From: Chitinophaga filiformis
GTDB taxonomy: Bacteria > Bacteroidota > Bacteroidia > Chitinophagales > Chitinophagaceae
NCBI RefSeq assembly: GCF_023100805.1
Contig: NZ_CP095855.1
Coordinates: 2,521,001-2,585,000 of the forward strand
Reading direction: 5' to 3'
Length of the DNA: 64,000 nt
Within the stretch, counting starts at the first letter, position 1. Every line of letters begins with the position of its first letter. Below, piece by piece: positions 19,301-28,200 of the stretch. The notes beneath the pieces are model-generated. The model had not been told where the DNA came from. It ran no database searches and saw only the letters and a list, made by a program, of their open reading frames with translations. The position numbers and the translations under genes are program-made.

Positions 19301-22300
19301 GCAGCAGCATATTGGAACTTGAAGGTATTACACAAACGGAACTGATCGTACAACAGACAGAAGAGGGCGGGCAGGTGCTGGTTTGTTACTATACGGGGCG
19401 GCAGTGGAAGAGTGAAGCCTTGCGACAGGCGCTGGCGCAGGTACTGCCAGCCAGCCATCTGCCGGCATATTACCTGTGGCTGGAAGCATTCCCGCTGAAT
19501 ATTAACGGTAAGGTAGATCGTAAGAAATTGCCGCAGCCGGAAGCATTATTATCGGGCGATAAATACAAGGCGCCTTTGCCAGGAATAGAGCAGGATATTA
19601 GTCTGCTTTGGAAACGCCTGCTTGGTATAGAACGTATTGGCCGCGAGGAATCATTTTTTGTAGCAGGAGGTTCTTCGCTGAAAGCGATACAGCTCATTTC
19701 CCTGATCTTTAAAGAGAAGGAAGTCCATCTCAGTATCAAGGAGATCTTTGATCATCCTACCATTGCCGCACAGGCTCTCCTGGTGAGCAAAGCGCAGAAA
19801 GCGTTGTACCAGACTATCACGCCTGTGCCGGCACAGGAATATTATGATCTGTCGCATGCGCAAAAGCGGATATGGATAGCCGCACAACAGGAAAATGTTT
19901 CATTGTCGTTCAACGGACTGGAAATATACCGCCTGCAGGGCGTACTCGATAAAGCGGCTTTAACAGCCGCCTTCAAAGCCCTGCTGCAAAGGCATGAGAG
20001 CCTGCGTACTACTTTCGTGCTCGTAGACGGATCGCCTAAGCAGCGTATACACACAGTAGCAGAAAGCGGTTTTGAGGTGCAATATGCGGAGCTGGATGCT
20101 GTGCCGGATGAAATGATCAGCGAAATAGCCAGAACGCCTTATAACCTGGAAAAGGGGCCACTCCTGAGAGTTCAGCTGGTGAAGACAGGTGAGCAATCCC
20201 ACACACTGCTGTTCGGTATTCACCATATCGTTTCTGATGAATGGTCTATGCAGCTGATGTTGCGGGAACTGCTGGTGCATTATAATGCCGGTATCAATCA
20301 ACAAGACATTTCACTGTCACCTTTAAAAATACAGTACCGCGATTATGCTGCCTGGCATAGCAGGCAGCTTTCCGGTACTGCTGTTCAGGCGCTGCAGCAA
20401 TACTGGTTACGGACGCTGGAAGGTCCTTTGCCACGATTGATATTACCACTGGATCGTCCCCGGCCGGCAAGCCGGACCTACGATGGCGCCCAGTATAATT
20501 TTAGTATGGACCCTGTCAATGCCCGCGCCTTTATTGCTTACCTGGAGAGAGAGGGCGTCACGCCGTTTATGGGATTGCTGGCATTGGTCAAGGCTTTATT
20601 ATTCAGGTATACGGCGGAAGAAGATATTATTATCGGTACGCCGGTAGCGGGGCGTGATCATCCGGACCTGGAAGACCAGATAGGTTATTATCTCAACACC
20701 CTGGCTTTACGTACGCAGCTGTCCGGTGGTATTGACTTCCGGGAACTGTTACAGCGTGTGAAGAAGACCGCACTGTCTGCCTTTGATCATCAGCTGTATC
20801 CTTTTGATGCCCTGGTGGAAGACCTGGGTGCAGGATCGGATCAAAGCAGGAATCCCCTGTTCGATGTAGTGGTCGTATTGCAGAATATCAGGGTACACGA
20901 AGGGGCCGAAGCAGCGCTGCAGGGGCTGAGTGTGGAAAGGGAACGGGTAGATGTCAGGACCAGCAAAGGAGATCTGCGTTTTCAGTTTGCCCTTGACAAC
21001 GGCTTACTGGAAGGCAGCATTGAATATAATACAGCATTGTTCGATGAAAAACGGGTGGCCGATATGGCCGGGGATCTGGATCGTTTGCTGGCTTCAATCA
21101 TGACAAGCCCCGCTTTGCCATTGAAGCAACATATATATCATAACCACCTGCTACCGGCTGCTGCGGCAGATTTTGATAAAGTAATAGCAGTACAGGAACT
21201 GCCGGCCATACACACTGTGTTCACTGCCATTGCAGCACAATATCCGGCGAAACATGCTGTAACAACACCCGGAGAGCAGATCACCTATGCTGCCCTGGAA
21301 GCAGATAGTAATCGTCTGGCACAGGCACTGCATGCAGTAGGTATAAAACCTGGAGATACCGTGGGCGTATTGTTGCCCGGCGGTATTCGGCTGGTCACTG
21401 CACTATTAAGTTGTCTGAAAGCAGGCGTGGTGTATATGCCGCTGGACATCGGTCAGCCGGAGGGAAGACTGAAAAGCATCCTGGAAGCACAGCGCCCGGG
21501 TATCCTGATCGCCGGATCGGAGCATATGGAGCAATTGTCTCACATGGGTATCGCGGTACCTTACCTGCTGGGCCTTCCTTCTTCCATGGGTGCGCTTGTG
21601 AAAGCATTGGATCTGGATGATGTTTCCGCTATTGCCGTTGCTTCACAGGAACTGCAGTTGATGATATTTGAGGGAGAGAATTACCGGGAAGCGGATATTC
21701 CTGTAATGCATGATGAACTGGTACCGGTTAAGGGTAATACTGCCGCCTATATTTTCTATACATCAGGATCAACAGGCGCTCCCAAAGGCATTATTGGTAA
21801 AAGCCAGAGTCTTGCGCATTATATACATTGGCACAGGGCGCACTACGGAGTTAATGCAGCGGATCGTATCAGTCAGCTGGCGCCTGTTACATTCGACGCC
21901 TCACTGAAAGATATACTGGTTGCATTAACAGCGGGCGCTACGCTCTGTATGCCGGCGCCGGAAGATCGCTACAGGCCGCATCAGTTAGGACGCTGGTTGT
22001 CAGACGCAGGTATTACTGTTTTACAAACAGTACCTTCTTTATTCAGGCTTATTACAAAGGGGCTTTTGCAGGAACAGCACAATATCCCTTCCCTGCGGCA
22101 GATCGTACTGGCAGGAGAAAAACTGTATGGACGCGATATCAATCAGTGGAGAAGAATTAATGTCACTGCCCGTATCGCGAACATGTACGGGCTGACGGAA
22201 ACGACTGTCCTGAAATGTTACTATGAGGTTCCGGAGGGCGAACAGGAGGCCGGTGCGGTGATCCCTGCCGGTACGCCGGTCAGCCATACCAGTGTGGCCG

Positions 22301-24489
22301 TGATCAGTAACGATGTTTTGTGTGTGGAAGGCGAGATCGGAGAAGTATATATCAAGAGCCCATACATGACGCAGGGCTATACGGATGCTTCCCTGAACGC
22401 ACAACTCTTTGTACAGAATCCTTTGGTCAGGGACCGGGAGGAGCTGGTGTGCCGCACGGGCGACCTGGGACGTTTCCGGAAGGACGGCACGCTCGAATTG
22501 CTGGGGCGCCGTGACGAACAGATCAAACTGCACGGCGTACGCATAGAGCTAGCTGGCATCCGCAGCAGCCTGCTTGGATTGAATGGTATTACGCAGGTAG
22601 AGCTGATACTGCATGAACAGGAGGATGAACAGACACTGTTATGTTATTACAGCGGCCAGCATTGGGATAGCGAAGCGCTGCGCCGGGAACTGGCCAATGA
22701 ATTGCCCGCCAGTCATCTGCCCGGGCACTACATATGGATGGAAAGTTTTCCGCTCAACCTTAATGGGAAAGTAGACCGTAAGAAATTACCCCGTCCTGAA
22801 GATGTCATAGACGGGGAGCAGTACGAAGCGCCGCAACAAGGTACGGAACAAGTGCTGCTGGGTATATGGCAGCGCCTGTTGGGCATATCCCGTATCGGCA
22901 GGAACACTTCCTTCTTTGTGGCGGGAGGCTCTTCCCTGAAAGCAATACAGCTTATTTCACGTATCTATAAGGAACTGGATGTACAGCTGACGATCGGGGA
23001 TGCGTTCAATCACCCGACCATCGCCGCCCAGGCAGCATTGCTTGACAATGCCCGGAAAGCAGTGTACCAGGAGATCAGGAAAACGCAGGAAAGCGCCTTT
23101 TATCCTCTTTCTCATGCCCAGCGAAGGCTATGGGTGGTTTGCCAGCGTTTGGGCGAAATACAGCCTTTTAATGGCCTTGAAGTGTATTACCTGGAAGGCG
23201 ACCTGCAGCCGGAAATATTATCAAAGGCCTTCGGGCTTCTGCTGGAAAGACATGAAAGCCTGAGGACCGTGTTTGTACTGGTCGATGGCGAACCACAGCA
23301 AAGTGTTTGCGCGCCTGATAGTACGGGCTTCAATATGATATACGAAGACCTGTCTGCAGACCCTGCACAGCAGGAAAAGACCGCACAGCGCAAACTGGCC
23401 ATAGCCGCTACACCCTATGAGCTGGATAAGGGACCATTGTTAAGGATAACATTGTTAAAGACAGCGGCAACATCCTACACCCTGCTCTTTGGCATTCATC
23501 ATATCATCTCTGATGAATGGTCTATGCAGATCATGCTGAAGGAACTGCAGTTGTTGTACAACGCTGCACTGAAAGGCACCACGGCAGCGCTGACGCCTCT
23601 GCGGATTCAATACAGGGATTACGCAAGCTGGCAACTGGAATCGTCAAACGGTGGCCTGTTCAAAGAACACAGGGAATACTGGTTGTCGCAGCTGGGAGGG
23701 GAGTTGCCCCGGTTATCGCTGAACTCCGGTCGCCCGCGGCCGGCCGTTCAGACCTATCATGGACAACATTTTCATTTCAAACTGGAAGCATCTCCCGCAG
23801 ATAGATTCCGACAGTTACTGAGCAGCAGCAATTGTACTTTGTTCATGGGGCTGGTGGCGCTGGTGAAGACATTGCTATACCGTTATACCGGGCAGGAAGA
23901 TATCATTATTGGTACGCCGGTAGCAGGCAGGGAACACCCGGACCTGGAGAACCAGGTTGGATACTATCTCAACACGATTGCACTGCGCACAAAGTTGACA
24001 GGAGAAGAGACCTTCAGCACTTACCTGGAGCAGGTGAAGAAGGTGGCCCTGGAAGGATATGCACACCAGGAGTATCCTTTTGATCACCTGGTGGAAGAAC
24101 TGGGTGCGGGCACGGATATCTCCCGTAACCCGGTTTTTGATGTGACCGTGATCCTGCAGAATATACAACTGAACAAAGATCAGGATAGCGGTATGGAAGG
24201 CGTGACGGTACAGGCGGAATTGCCCGAACTGCATATCAGCAAGGGAGATCTCCGCTTCCAGTTTATAGAGAGTGAAGGCAGCATAGCTGGTAATATTGAG
24301 TACAATACCGATCTGTTTGATGCCCCGCGAATAGAACAGATGTTTGCAGACCTGAAAGCATTGCTGACAAGCGTGGTGGCCGACCCTGGCATATTACTCC
24401 GCAGGATCAGTTACAGAGAAGACACCCAGGCTGCCCGCCTTGAAAAGCAGCAAATTCATTTCATGTCTGATATTGATGAATCTTATTAA
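16357..24489 (+). CDS. NRPS 3: docking-(C-A-PCP)x2-C, modules 5, 6 and the C domain of module 7
   Basis: 2710 residues. The TubC-like docking domain is at 1-55 (MSIQRLLSRLKELSVQLRLK). C5 begins near 71 (HHIISDEW at 197), followed by A5 and PCP5 (Ser1107 in GGSSLKAI). C6 begins near 1163 (HHIVSDEW), followed by A6 and PCP6 (Ser2193, GGSSLKAI). A final C7 starts near 2248 (HHIISDEW at 2381) and runs almost to the C-terminus with no A domain behind it. The A5 and A6 pockets read DAKQVAMILK and DAKQVAMVLK. I know no assigned substrate for this code; Lys239 could contact an acidic group. These A domains have YGLTETT in place of YGPTETT and about 45 extra residues before the A3 motif. The missing A7 is the N-terminus of NRPS 4, so module 7 is divided between two polypeptides. 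Confidence 0.94.
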   Translation: MSIQRLLSRLKELSVQLRLKDDKLSITAPDGVLTADLVAEIRSNKELITRFLKNIEHAAFRKIPQVAESPYYELSPAQKRMWLLEQKRQGQLTYNMFNVYTLEGRLNKAALSRAFEALVERHESLRTVFVIVDGLPKLRIIPFSDCGFEVAWSQPQDAEAYLQAIAATPFDLLTGPLFKVNVLETGEEQYMLLLSMHHIISDEWSMQVMLQELLLLYNAFDTDTQAALPALPIQFKDYAAWQLQHLQGEKADVHRDYWLAHLGGKLPVLQLPLDKPRADVQTYQGAQYNFTFSENAGPQLQQYVQSKGATLFMGLLALVKVLLYRYTAEEDIIIGTSVAGREHPDLEGVIGNFLNALALRTIVDGTAGFDQLLEKVKETALNGFSHEAYPFDQLVEDLGIAPEPNRHPLFDVVVIMQSEQQLQRAFPVMNGITIDVRPVDLNISKGDLRFQFAYENGILEGGIEYNTDLFNVSKIAVIAADLDRLLSAVLADPLLPLQQHVYHDKTIPQGAVDFDKVIAAPVFPALHTVLSETAQRFPGNIAVSSGKEQLTYKALDERSRRLAQLLTLLGVSPATPVGVFLPSGTRQVLSLLACLHSGGIYMPLDLQQPLSRNLHILKEQSPHVLITGMEDLEQVKAISEQLDNKVPYLLGIPGLTASLLEGLELDDISLTDNATEQLQLYAYSGSGYALNGIALPLLSANILPPYTGTYIFFTSGSTGVPKGIKGDLQSLAHYIHWHRETYQVGSGVNISQLAPATFDASLKDILVALTSGATLCIPVPEQRFQMALLVKWLAAAHITILQTVPSLFRLITKELASAGSRLQSLRLVVLAGERLYGRDVQEWRAINGNDALMVNMYGLTETTILKSYYPLTQWEGAAGDIIPVGQPIANTSIAVMRNNVLCVAGEIGDVYIKSPYVSHGYTDPALTERLFVKNPLVNDRVEYVCRTGDIGRYREDGMLELLGRNDDQVKLHGVRVELGAVSSSILELEGITQTELIVQQTEEGGQVLVCYYTGRQWKSEALRQALAQVLPASHLPAYYLWLEAFPLNINGKVDRKKLPQPEALLSGDKYKAPLPGIEQDISLLWKRLLGIERIGREESFFVAGGSSLKAIQLISLIFKEKEVHLSIKEIFDHPTIAAQALLVSKAQKALYQTITPVPAQEYYDLSHAQKRIWIAAQQENVSLSFNGLEIYRLQGVLDKAALTAAFKALLQRHESLRTTFVLVDGSPKQRIHTVAESGFEVQYAELDAVPDEMISEIARTPYNLEKGPLLRVQLVKTGEQSHTLLFGIHHIVSDEWSMQLMLRELLVHYNAGINQQDISLSPLKIQYRDYAAWHSRQLSGTAVQALQQYWLRTLEGPLPRLILPLDRPRPASRTYDGAQYNFSMDPVNARAFIAYLEREGVTPFMGLLALVKALLFRYTAEEDIIIGTPVAGRDHPDLEDQIGYYLNTLALRTQLSGGIDFRELLQRVKKTALSAFDHQLYPFDALVEDLGAGSDQSRNPLFDVVVVLQNIRVHEGAEAALQGLSVERERVDVRTSKGDLRFQFALDNGLLEGSIEYNTALFDEKRVADMAGDLDRLLASIMTSPALPLKQHIYHNHLLPAAAADFDKVIAVQELPAIHTVFTAIAAQYPAKHAVTTPGEQITYAALEADSNRLAQALHAVGIKPGDTVGVLLPGGIRLVTALLSCLKAGVVYMPLDIGQPEGRLKSILEAQRPGILIAGSEHMEQLSHMGIAVPYLLGLPSSMGALVKALDLDDVSAIAVASQELQLMIFEGENYREADIPVMHDELVPVKGNTAAYIFYTSGSTGAPKGIIGKSQSLAHYIHWHRAHYGVNAADRISQLAPVTFDASLKDILVALTAGATLCMPAPEDRYRPHQLGRWLSDAGITVLQTVPSLFRLITKGLLQEQHNIPSLRQIVLAGEKLYGRDINQWRRINVTARIANMYGLTETTVLKCYYEVPEGEQEAGAVIPAGTPVSHTSVAVISNDVLCVEGEIGEVYIKSPYMTQGYTDASLNAQLFVQNPLVRDREELVCRTGDLGRFRKDGTLELLGRRDEQIKLHGVRIELAGIRSSLLGLNGITQVELILHEQEDEQTLLCYYSGQHWDSEALRRELANELPASHLPGHYIWMESFPLNLNGKVDRKKLPRPEDVIDGEQYEAPQQGTEQVLLGIWQRLLGISRIGRNTSFFVAGGSSLKAIQLISRIYKELDVQLTIGDAFNHPTIAAQAALLDNARKAVYQEIRKTQESAFYPLSHAQRRLWVVCQRLGEIQPFNGLEVYYLEGDLQPEILSKAFGLLLERHESLRTVFVLVDGEPQQSVCAPDSTGFNMIYEDLSADPAQQEKTAQRKLAIAATPYELDKGPLLRITLLKTAATSYTLLFGIHHIISDEWSMQIMLKELQLLYNAALKGTTAALTPLRIQYRDYASWQLESSNGGLFKEHREYWLSQLGGELPRLSLNSGRPRPAVQTYHGQHFHFKLEASPADRFRQLLSSSNCTLFMGLVALVKTLLYRYTGQEDIIIGTPVAGREHPDLENQVGYYLNTIALRTKLTGEETFSTYLEQVKKVALEGYAHQEYPFDHLVEELGAGTDISRNPVFDVTVILQNIQLNKDQDSGMEGVTVQAELPELHISKGDLRFQFIESEGSIAGNIEYNTDLFDAPRIEQMFADLKALLTSVVADPGILLRRISYREDTQAARLEKQQIHFMSDIDESY

Positions 24490-24509
24490 GCACCCAAAAA
24501 GTAACCCTG

Positions 24510-25172
24510 ATGATCGAAGCTTTGATCCCCGAGAAATATATGGTTGAATGGAGCGGATGGCCCCTTACCGACAACCGTTTTGGTGAAGAATTTGATCGTG
24601 ACGCCCGGATAAGGATGGTAATGGGTGGCAGGAGACTGATCCCTTATTTGCTGAAGAACAGGAAACACCTGAAAGGCGACCTGCTGGAGATAGGCCCCTT
24701 TTTTACGCCGCTCTTGTACTCACCTGAGTTGCGGGAAGTACTGCCCCTGTCGGCCGCTGTCACTTTCCTGGAAAATGATCCGGATGCCCTGCAATGGCTG
24801 CAGGAGCAGGGTAGCTGCCGCTTGCTCAACCTCGATATGAATGCAGCATCTTTTGCGGGGGAACTGCAGCAACGGTTAGCGGGTGAAGTATTCGACAACA
24901 TCATCATTTCCCAGGTATTGAATTATGTTGATTATAAAAGCCTGCTTGCAGAGTTATTGGTGTTGGTGCGGCCGGGTGGGCATCTCTTTATCAATAATGT
25001 TTGTGACTATGGCCTGCCCGTACTTTTTTCAGGAAAGCGACCTTCAGATAATGAAGCTGTCATAACAGCGTCGCTGGCTGCAGGATTCAGCGTAAAAGAA
25101 AAACATGTTATCCCGAAATATTTCAGAAAAGAGCCGGCCGACAGGCTGATACTTGTTTTACAACGCCCCTGA
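24510..25172 (+). CDS. Small class I SAM methyltransferase-like protein between NRPS 3 and NRPS 4
   Basis: 220 residues with a Rossmann methyltransferase pattern: motif I-like DLLEIGPFFTPLLY, an acidic end of strand 2 (TFLENDPDAL), a post-I segment NLDMN and a motif IV-like FDNIIISQVLNYVDY, followed by LVRPGGHLFINN. Motif I lacks the usual GxGxG glycines (GPFFTP instead), so cofactor binding is likely but not certain. It begins 20 nt after the NRPS 3 stop and ends 31 nt before the preferred NRPS 4 ATG, exactly where the linker between C7 and A7 would be in an unbroken NRPS. Position suggests N-, O- or C-methylation of an amino acid, the fatty acid or the peptide; the target cannot be read from the sequence. 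Confidence 0.8.
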   Translation: MIEALIPEKYMVEWSGWPLTDNRFGEEFDRDARIRMVMGGRRLIPYLLKNRKHLKGDLLEIGPFFTPLLYSPELREVLPLSAAVTFLENDPDALQWLQEQGSCRLLNLDMNAASFAGELQQRLAGEVFDNIIISQVLNYVDYKSLLAELLVLVRPGGHLFINNVCDYGLPVLFSGKRPSDNEAVITASLAAGFSVKEKHVIPKYFRKEPADRLILVLQRP

Positions 25173-25203
25173 AATATTGCAAAGATCCAAAACCTCATTC
25201 CAG

Positions 25204-28200
25204 ATGTCGAAATCATTTATCCATAGCGTTATAGAAAACAAGGCTGCTTTACTGAAAGAAAAAGTGGCTATTGAAGAGCCTCATGATGTGATCAGCTATG
25301 AAGCGCTTTCCGAAGAAAGCAACAGATTGTCTCATGTGTTATTGTCGCTCGGTATTCCTCCCGGCAGCAATGCAGGTGTCGTTATGCATTCCAGCATCCG
25401 CCTGGCTGTTGCGATGCTGGCCTGTTTCAAGACCAACCAGGTATATGTACCCCTGGATATTGACCAGGCGCCTGCACGGGTGTTACAGATGCTGGAGCTG
25501 ACCACACCGGCGGTGCTGATCACTTTCTCGGAAGATCTCGACAAGCTGCAACAGTTCCTCCTGCAGCGGAAAGTACAGATCCCATTACTGATCGGCCTTC
25601 CTGCAGCAGCGCATACCTTACTGGCAGACCTGCAGCTGGACGCCAGCATGATTGAAACACAGGAAACCGGTTATACCCTGGCCAGGCTGACCGGTGATAG
25701 TTACATCTGCGAAACACTTACCTTGTCTGCATTCAGTACAACCTTGCCAGACGTAGCACAGCAGGCAGACGACAGCAATTATATATTCTTTACATCCGGT
25801 AGCACCGGTACGCCGAAGGGGATACTGGGATGTCATGAAAGCCTGAGCCATTATATACATTGGCATGCAGCGGAACTGCGCATCGATGAATCGGCCAGGA
25901 TCAGCCAGCTGGCCCCGGTCACTTTCGATGCATCCCTGAAAGACATTCTGACCGCGTTGAGCAGTGGGGCTACCTTGTGCATACCAGATCCCGCTGTGCG
26001 CTACCAGTTACCAGCCCTGGCAAAGTGGTTGTATAATTCCGGCATTACGCTCCTGCAAACAGTACCTTCTTTATTCCGCCTGATCACGCGGGCAATGAAG
26101 GAACAACAGCTCATCCTGCCACAACTGAAATATGTGGTGCTGGCAGGTGAGAAGCTATACGGCAAGGATGTGCTTAACTGGCGTGCTGTTGCGGGCGAGC
26201 AGGCGGTGATCTACAATATGTATGGGCTGACGGAAACGATCATACTCAAGTCTGCTTATCGCATTCCTCATTGGGAATGGCAGCCGGGAGAAGTGATCCC
26301 CGTGGGAAAGGCTATCAGTAATACCCAACTGGCTGTGATCAATGAAAGTGGTTTGTGTACAGGCGGAGAAATAGGAGACGTGTATATTAAGAGCCCCTAC
26401 GTGAGCAAGGGGTATATTAACCAGGAACACGTTCAGACCCTGTTTGTTCAGAACCCGCTGGTAAAAGACCGGGAAGACATTGTATGCAGAACGGGCGACC
26501 TGGGACGATACAGGGCGGATGGTATGCTGGAATTGCTGGGGCGGCGTGACGAACAGGTGAAGATACATGGCGTACGTGTGGAACTGGATGCCGTTAAATC
26601 GTCTATGCTGAAACAGGAAGGAGTGGACCAGGTGGAGCTGGTGGTATACCAGGACGATGACTTTCAGCAGGAACTGATCTGTTATTATACCGGCAATCCC
26701 CGTAAAGATGGCGACCTGCGCGAATTGCTGGCAGAAGAACTGCCTGTCAGCCATCTGCCGGCCCATTATGTATGGCTGTCCAGCTTTCCCTTGAACATTA
26801 ACGGCAAGGTAGACAGGAAGCGCTTGCCAAGACCCGAGCAGTTGCTGGCGGGACAGCAGTTTGATGCACCGCATGCAGGACTGGAACAACAGTTGTTAAC
26901 CACCTGGCAGGCCATCCTGGGCATTACGAATATCAGCAGGGATGCTTCATTCTTTGTGAACGGAGGGTCCTCTTTGAAAGCTATCCAGCTCATCTCCCGC
27001 ATTTATAAAGAGCATGATGTACAACTGAGCATTGCAGATATTTTCAAGCATACATCCATCGCCGGACAGGCAGCATTGATCAGGGAAGCAAGGAAAGCCG
27101 TTTTCCAGTCGATCAGACCTGTGGCTGTACAAGACCACTATGCACTGTCCTATTCGCAGCGGCGTTTATGGCTGCAATCCCAGCGATTGCAGGATGCGCA
27201 GCCATTTAACGGACTGGAAACATACCGCCTGAAAGGAGAACTGAACAGGGAAGCCTTAACTGCTGCATTTTATACAGTGCTTGAACGGCATGAATCGCTC
27301 AGGACCGTCTTTATATTACACAATGGTGAACCTAAGCAGAAGGTGATCAGTCTTGCGGAATCCGGTTTCACGATCAGCTTCCAGGATATCAGTACGAGTG
27401 AAGACATTGACGGGCTTATAGCACAGCGTCAGCAGGAAGTGGTAGAAAAACCTTATGATCTTGAGAAAGGGCCCCTGCTTCGTATCGTGTTACTGCAAAC
27501 TGCCCCGGCAGCATTTACATTGCTGTTTGGCATTCATCACATCATTTCTGATGAATGGTCCATGCAGCTAATGATAAAGGAATTGCTGCTGTTGTACAAT
27601 GCGTACCATGATGGACAGGGCAATCCACTAGCGCCATTGCAGCTCCAGTATAAAGACTATGCTGCCTGGCAGATAGCGCAGGTGGAGAACAGTGAACATA
27701 GCTTACACCGTAAATACTGGCTGGAGCATCTGGGGGGAGAGATACAGGCATTGTTGCTGCCGGTAGACAGGCAACGCCCGCAGGTCCCTACCTATAGAGG
27801 GGCTCAATACCATTTCAGTATTGACAGGGAAAGGAGCGTGGCTTTCCAGGCGTATCTCAATAAAAAAGAGGTAACGCTTTTTATGGGCCTGGTAGCCCTG
27901 GTGAAAACATTATTGTTCCGCTATACCGGGCAGTCTGATATCATCATCGGCACGCCGGTTGCCGGTCGTGAACATACTGAACTGGAAGACCAGGTAGGGT
28001 ATTATCTCAATACCCTTGCACTCAGAACGCAGATAGACGGCAACGCAGGGTTTTCCGCACTGCTGGAAGCTGTAAAGCACAGTGCTGTGAATGGATTTCA
28101 GCATCAGTCATATCCGTTTGACCTGCTGGTTGATGAACTGGGTGCTGATGCAGACCCCGCCCGTAACCCCTTATTTGATGTAGCGGTGGTGCTACAGAAT

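Noticed and set aside
25153..25203. TTG at 25153 as the start of NRPS 4.
   Set aside because: It overlaps the methyltransferase-like gene and adds 17 residues that do not align with other A-domain starts. ATG 25204 gives a natural beginning.
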